Below the pieces are notes generated by a model. It was not told the DNA's origin. It saw nothing but the letters and a program-made list of their open reading frames with translations, and ran no database searches. This document shows, piece by piece, positions 6,345-9,750 of a DNA stretch of 9,750 nucleotides. The stretch comes from Savagea sp. Lineage in GTDB: Bacteria; Bacillota; Bacilli; Bacillales_A; Planococcaceae. A program made the position numbers and the translations under genes. The DNA lies in the NCBI GenBank assembly GCA_030152585.1, contig JASLJC010000107.1, positions 1-9,750 of the forward strand, read 5' to 3'. Position 1 is the stretch's first letter, and each line of letters begins with the position of its first letter.

Positions 6345-6956
6345 TTAGTTTACGAATCCGAAGATTGCACTAATACCGATGAACGCTAAAATAACGAATA
6401 CGATCAACGAAATGTAAGAGAATACTTTCTGTGAATGTGGCGATTGGAGAATTCCCCATGAAACTGAGAAGCCCCATAATCCGTTCGCTAAGTGGAATGT
6501 AGCTGCTAATACACCAAGTACGTAGAATACAATCATTCCAGTGCTTGAGAATACATCTGCCATCATGTCATAGTTCACTTCTGCTCCGAGAGCTTTAGCG
6601 ATACGTGTTTGCCATAAGTGCCATGCAATGAAGATTACGAGGAATACCCCTGTAATACGTTGTAAGCGGAACATCCAGTTACGATACGTACTGAAAGCAC
6701 CTGTATTACTTTTTGCAATAAATGCAATGTAAACCCCATAAAATGCGTGGAATAATAATGGAATGTAAATTACAATCCACTCTAATGCATACAAGAATGG
6801 TAAGCTACCCATAAATTCAGATGCTGCGTTGAATGCGCCTTCACCACGCGTTGAAAAGTAGTTAATGATTAAGTGTTGAGTCAAGAATAACCCAATTGGA
6901 ATGACCCCGAGCAACGAATGAAGACGACGTAAGTAAAAGTCTGATTCTCTCGACAA
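6345..6956 (-). CDS. sdhC: Succinate dehydrogenase cytochrome b558 membrane anchor (di-haem SdhC)
   Basis: Single-polypeptide membrane anchor of the Bacillus-type succinate:menaquinone oxidoreductase, holding two b haems. Length 203 residues, with five hydrophobic membrane spans (roughly 15-35, 55-80, 98-118, 138-160, 178-200). The four axial haem ligands known from B. subtilis sit at identical numbers: H28, H70, H113 and H155. The start is a TTG at 6956: an in-frame TAA lies only 15 bases upstream (6974-6972), no ATG or GTG occurs between, and AAGGGAGGG stands eight bases before the TTG. The non-ATG start may lower expression. First gene of the operon sdhC-sdhA-sdhB, with a leader of about 90 bases. 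Confidence 0.97.
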   Translation of the reverse strand: MSRESDFYLRRLHSLLGVIPIGLFLTQHLIINYFSTRGEGAFNAASEFMGSLPFLYALEWIVIYIPLLFHAFYGVYIAFIAKSNTGAFSTYRNWMFRLQRITGVFLVIFIAWHLWQTRIAKALGAEVNYDMMADVFSSTGMIVFYVLGVLAATFHLANGLWGFSVSWGILQSPHSQKVFSYISLIVFVILAFIGISAIFGFVN

Positions 6957-7047
6957 GTCCTTTACCCTCCCTTATAATTGAAGTCTGCCGACTGATGCGG
7001 TACATCCGCATTCTCGACATCCTTCTTTCATGGTACAATGTGATTAC
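6957..7047 (-). promoter_or_regulatory. sdhCAB 5' leader with a short hairpin and an in-frame mini-ORF
   Basis: From the inferred transcription start (about 7047) to the sdhC TTG the leader contains a hairpin ATGCGG-loop-CCGCAT (7011-7006 with 7000-6995). An ATG at 7031 opens a 19-codon frame that ends at TAA 6972, in the same frame as sdhC and within its ribosome binding site. The hairpin has no T tract, so it is not an attenuator terminator. A regulatory role is possible but not shown. Confidence 0.35.
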
Positions 7048-7060
7048 AATTTCATTGTAC
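7033..7060. promoter_or_regulatory. Inverted repeat overlapping the sdh promoter -10 (candidate operator)
   Basis: GTACAATG (7033-7040) and CATTGTAC (7053-7060) are a perfect eight-base inverted repeat separated by 12 bases; the right arm covers the -10 hexamer and the left arm lies about +8 to +15 of the transcript. The placement suits a repressor site. The sequence does not match a regulator box that I can name. Confidence 0.4.
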
Positions 7061-7082
7061 TCTTGCTACTTGACAAGGTCAA
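7054..7082 (-). promoter_or_regulatory. Sigma-A promoter of sdhCAB
   Basis: On the minus strand TTGACC (7082-7077; five of six matches) is followed, after exactly 17 bases, by TACAAT (7059-7054; five of six matches), giving a start near 7047. It is the strongest promoter-like sequence in the divergent sdhC/yslB interval. The -35 is part of a dyad TTGAC-AAG-GTCAA (7070-7082). Confidence 0.75.
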
Positions 7083-7164
7083 GGCAAGGAAACGAAATTT
7101 TGAACAAATCTTCACTTTTTACACATAAAATAGGAAGTTGTATACAGAAAGGATTGAACGTTTT

Positions 7165-7578
7165 ATGACAAATGATGTAGAGGGTGCAAAACAGCACTTC
7201 GGCTATGAACTTTTGAGAGGACATGTCTTACCGATGATTCTCGGAAAACACGAAGATGATATTTTATATTGGGCAGGAAAAGAAATTGCTCGACGATTTC
7301 CTCTCGCTTCCTTCGATGAACTCCCTACATTTTTCGCACAAGCCGGTTGGGGATCGTTAACTTTACATAAAGAAGCAAATGAAAAACGAATCTTTCGTGT
7401 AACGCGTCAAAACGACGTTACTTTTCCGACGAGCTCTTGTCAACTCGAAGCAGGCTTTATCGCTGAGCAACATCAAAAACTAACCGGTTACTTAACGGAA
7501 TGCCACGGAACAAAGTCGGATAAACATGAATATGTCGATTATGAAATGAAATGGGATACGAAAACAATTGTCGAGTAA
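7165..7578 (+). CDS. yslB: YslB-family protein (DUF2507), function unknown
   Basis: A 137-residue cytosolic protein of the DUF2507/YslB family, whose molecular function is not established. Family-like segments are YELLRGHVLPMILG (14-27), ILYWAGKEIARRFPL (33-47), AGWGSL (60-65) and LEAGFIAEQ (94-102); no enzyme motif, signal peptide or membrane segment is evident. It is the only plus-strand gene in the window, divergent from sdhC as in B. subtilis. The start is uncertain: ATG 7165 has AAAGGA about 11 bases upstream, whereas a TTG at 7138 would add nine residues and match the length I recall for B. subtilis YslB better, but its AGGA is too close. A possible -10, TAAAAT, lies at 7126-7131 with a poor -35 (TTGAAC, 20 bases away). 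Confidence 0.85.
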   Translation: MTNDVEGAKQHFGYELLRGHVLPMILGKHEDDILYWAGKEIARRFPLASFDELPTFFAQAGWGSLTLHKEANEKRIFRVTRQNDVTFPTSSCQLEAGFIAEQHQKLTGYLTECHGTKSDKHEYVDYEMKWDTKTIVE

Positions 7579-7593
7579 TCCTTTTTCTTTTTT

Positions 7594-7624
7594 AAAACGT
7601 CTGCGAAATAGCAGACGTTTTTTT
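7594..7624 (+). terminator. Rho-independent terminator of yslB, probably bidirectional with uvrC
   Basis: AAAACGTCTGC (7594-7604) pairs perfectly with GCAGACGTTTT (7611-7621) around a six-base loop, and the plus strand continues in T to 7624. It starts 15 bases after the yslB stop. On the minus strand the same stem ends in only four T before a purine run, so it would serve the convergent uvrC less efficiently. Confidence 0.9.
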
Positions 7625-7658
7625 GTTGTTTTCCCGCCTATATTATAGAAGGAATTTT

Positions 7659-9452
7659 TTACGGTTTATCAGTCGACTGCTCATTTTTAAAGTAATGATG
7701 CACTTCTTCTGCTACTTTTAACGGTAAACCTGCTCGTTGTAATTCTTCTACATCCGCTTTTCGAATTGCATCGTACGATTGAAAATAGCGATGGAGTTGA
7801 CGTTTTCGAACAGGTCCGACTCCTTTAATACGATCAAATACTGATTCAAATGTAGATGCTTGACGTCGTTGACGATGAAACGTGATTGCAAATCGATGCA
7901 CTTCATCTTGAATACGACGAAGCAAATAAAAACCGTCGCTCGTTTTTTTCATCGGTATGACAGTTGGCGGATCTCCGTAAAGTAACTCGTCTGTATTATG
8001 CTTTTCATCTTTTGCTAAACTAGCAATCGGAATAAAAAGACCGAGTTCATCTTCTAATACTTCGCGTGCTACTTCTAATTGTCCGACACCTCCATCAATT
8101 ACAATTAAATGCGGACGTGGTTCATTTTCTTTCAACATGCGACGATAACGGCGACGTAACACTTCTCGCATCGCCCCATAATCATCGTGTGCTGCAGCTT
8201 GTTCGATTTTATATTTTCGGTAAGCTTGTCTTTTCGGCTCTCCGTTTTCAAAAACGACCATCGCAGATACCGGTTCAACGCCGTACGTATGAGAGTTATC
8301 AAATGCTTCGATACGTAGAGGTGTCTCAATTTGCAAAGCTTCTCCTATTTGCTCACACGCTCCAATTGTCCGTTCGTATTCTCGTTCGACAAGTGTCAGT
8401 TGTTCTTGCAGCGCAATTTCAGCATTCTTTATTGCCAATTGTACTAAATCGTGTTTTTTTCCTCTTTGCGGAATATGCGTTTTCACTTTCACAACGTTTT
8501 CTAATAAATCTGCCCGCACTTCCTTCGGCACGAGTAATTCGTTCGGTTTTAAATGTTTCCCTGACGTGTAAAATTGGCCAATAAATGTGAGCAATGCTTC
8601 TTCTGGTTCTTCATAGGATGGAAAAATGGATACATCGCGTTCAATTAACTTTCCTTGTCGAACGAAAAAGACTTGAACACACATCCAACCTTCTTTTGTT
8701 GCATAACCAAAAATATCACGGTTCACAAAATCATTTAACGCCATCGTTTGTTTTTCCATTAATGCCTCAATGCTCGCAATTTGATCGCGATATTCTTTAG
8801 CACGTTCAAAATCTAATGCTTCTGATGCTTCATACATTTTTTCTGTTAGTTGCTTTTTGACACCTTTATATCCTCCTTTAAGAAACTTTTGAACTTCCGT
8901 TACCATTTCTTCATATGTCGTAGGTTCTACTTCATGAATACACGGAGCTAGACATTGGCCAATATGATAGTACAAACATTCTTCTTTCGGTAATGTTCGA
9001 CATTTTCGAAAGGGATACATTCGATCAAGTAAACGTTTTGTTTCAGTTGCAGCTTGCGCATTTGGATAAGGTCCAAAATATTTTCCTTTGTTCTTCTTTA
9101 CATCTCGGGTTACAAGTAATCGTGGGTGGCGTTCATTAGTAATTTGAATATACGGATAAGATTTATCATCTTTCAACATAATATTGTATTTCGGGTCGTA
9201 TCTTTTAATTAAATGTAATTCTAATATGAGCGATTCTACTTCTGATTGCGTAATGATATATTCAAAATCTACAATTTCACTCACGAGTCGTTGCGTTTTA
9301 CCGTCGTGACTACCTGTGAAATAACTTCGCACGCGATTGTTTAGTTTTTTCGCTTTTCCGACGTAAATGACGACATCGTCTCGGTCTTTCATTAAATAAC
9401 ACCCGGGTAACTCCGGTACTATTTTTAATTTTTCTTCAATTAAAGCATTCAT
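7659..9452 (-). CDS. uvrC: Excinuclease ABC subunit C
   Basis: Dual-incision nuclease of nucleotide excision repair, cutting 3' then 5' of lesions handed over by UvrA and UvrB. The start is ATG 9452, six bases after GAGGTG; the frame opens ten codons earlier (9482), but that extension would include the ribosome binding site. Length 597 residues, normal for the family. In order: GIY-YIG nuclease (about 13-92; GCY 17-19, YVG 30-32, R40, E78); four cysteines C151, C159, C167, C171 in the region reported to bind an iron-sulphur cluster in E. coli UvrC; UVR domain for UvrB contact (about 200-232); RNase H-like nuclease with D385 (FDNS), D453 (IDGG) and H519 (DEVHRFA); and C-terminal helix-hairpin-helix repeats (about 535-590). 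All catalytic residues appear intact. No convincing promoter was found upstream. Confidence 0.98.
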   Translation of the reverse strand: MNALIEEKLKIVPELPGCYLMKDRDDVVIYVGKAKKLNNRVRSYFTGSHDGKTQRLVSEIVDFEYIITQSEVESLILELHLIKRYDPKYNIMLKDDKSYPYIQITNERHPRLLVTRDVKKNKGKYFGPYPNAQAATETKRLLDRMYPFRKCRTLPKEECLYYHIGQCLAPCIHEVEPTTYEEMVTEVQKFLKGGYKGVKKQLTEKMYEASEALDFERAKEYRDQIASIEALMEKQTMALNDFVNRDIFGYATKEGWMCVQVFFVRQGKLIERDVSIFPSYEEPEEALLTFIGQFYTSGKHLKPNELLVPKEVRADLLENVVKVKTHIPQRGKKHDLVQLAIKNAEIALQEQLTLVEREYERTIGACEQIGEALQIETPLRIEAFDNSHTYGVEPVSAMVVFENGEPKRQAYRKYKIEQAAAHDDYGAMREVLRRRYRRMLKENEPRPHLIVIDGGVGQLEVAREVLEDELGLFIPIASLAKDEKHNTDELLYGDPPTVIPMKKTSDGFYLLRRIQDEVHRFAITFHRQRRQASTFESVFDRIKGVGPVRKRQLHRYFQSYDAIRKADVEELQRAGLPLKVAEEVHHYFKNEQSTDKP

Positions 9453-9637
9453 TTTTTTCACCTCTTTTTTCTCATTTGACAATTATTTTCTTTTCTCTAC
9501 CGTAACAAAACATGTTAGAAGAAGAAAGTGTCGTGCGTTCGGAAATAACAGGCTTTTATCGATTACTCTTTATATTAAATAATGAAGTATCCAAATAACA
9601 TAAATGTATCTTATACCGTCACTAGCACATACATTAA

Positions 9638-9694
9638 ATAGGTTCTTTTTCAAGTGTTGGGGTGACGAATACGTCACCCTAAATGAGAACCTAT
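9638..9694. repeat. 57-bp nested perfect palindrome, possible MITE or IS end remnant
   Basis: Outer arms ATAGGTTCT (9638-9646) and AGAACCTAT (9686-9694) enclose inner arms GGGTGACG (9660-9667) and CGTCACCC (9672-9679) around the loop AATA. All 17 pairs are perfect. The unpaired segments between the arms differ in length (13 and 6 bases). A plus-strand ATTTTT follows, but no plus-strand gene precedes it within the window. The left arm with its continuation (GGTTCTTTTTCAA) resembles ISL3-type inverted-repeat ends as I remember them. No flanking target duplication was seen. Apart from this, 9453-9750 shows no gene. Confidence 0.45.
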
Positions 9695-9750
9695 ATTTTT
9701 ATACTTATGACTCAATAGAATTTTTGCTCGGAAGTGATCAAAAGAACGAA

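Noticed and set aside
7070..7098. Plus-strand TTGACA as the -35 of a yslB promoter
   Set aside because: No acceptable -10 occurs 16-18 bases downstream (cgaaat and neighbours); the hexamer is better explained as the opposite strand of the sdh -35 dyad.
8066..8584. 172-codon plus-strand open frame antisense to uvrC
   Set aside because: It is fully contained in the antisense of a well-conserved uvrC with all catalytic motifs, and its translation shows no recognisable family or ribosome binding site.
9453..9640. Promoter for uvrC
   Set aside because: Candidate -10 hexamers (for example TATAAA on the minus strand) exist, but none has a credible -35 at 16-18 bases, so none is annotated.

Overview
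The window reads as a core chromosomal segment of a low-to-moderate-GC member of the Bacillales. Gene content and order match the Bacillus subtilis block uvrC - yslB - sdhCAB - ysmA - racE - rph - ysnA - ysnB, and protein-level resemblance to those products is strong throughout (recognised from memory, not by a search). Several genes I recall from the B. subtilis block are absent: gerE and ysmB between ysmA and racE, gerM between racE and rph, and lysC between uvrC and yslB. Loss of both gerE and gerM fits a lineage that has lost, or never had, the standard sporulation set, but two missing genes do not prove it. I do not name a genus.

Layout. Positions 1-3183 hold a tightly packed minus-strand operon, transcribed from right to left: a hot-dog thioesterase (ysmA-like), glutamate racemase, RNase PH, the RdgB/YsnA nucleotide-pool pyrophosphatase and a YfcE/MJ0936-type phosphodiesterase cut by the window edge. 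The last four genes overlap by a few bases or abut exactly, so translational coupling is likely. A good sigma-A-type promoter lies at 3232-3261.

Positions 3184-3747 contain no convincing gene. This is the one accessory-looking stretch. Its minus strand carries what looks like the right end of an IS200/IS605-family (TnpB-type) element, including an omegaRNA-like scaffold with a pseudoknot and a terminal hairpin followed by TTCAA. Next to it lie a second pseudoknot-like block and a degenerate 29-bp tandem duplication. No tnpA or tnpB survives. The sdhB terminator closes the region at about 3702-3738.

Positions 3748-7164 hold the complete succinate dehydrogenase operon sdhC-sdhA-sdhB on the minus strand: di-haem membrane anchor, covalent-FAD flavoprotein and iron-sulphur subunit. 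It has a strong promoter, a dyad overlapping the -10 and a roughly 90-nt leader. Divergently, yslB (DUF2507) occupies 7165-7578 and ends at a clear terminator shared with the convergent uvrC (7659-9452). Upstream of uvrC, 9453-9750 is non-coding and contains a long perfect-stem palindrome that may be a small mobile-element remnant.

Functionally the window covers cell-wall precursor supply (D-glutamate), RNA 3'-end maturation, nucleotide-pool cleaning, respiration/TCA cycle and nucleotide excision repair. The coding part is ordinary core genome; the points worth attention are the 3322-3703 intergenic block, the sdh leader/operator and the 9638-9694 palindrome.
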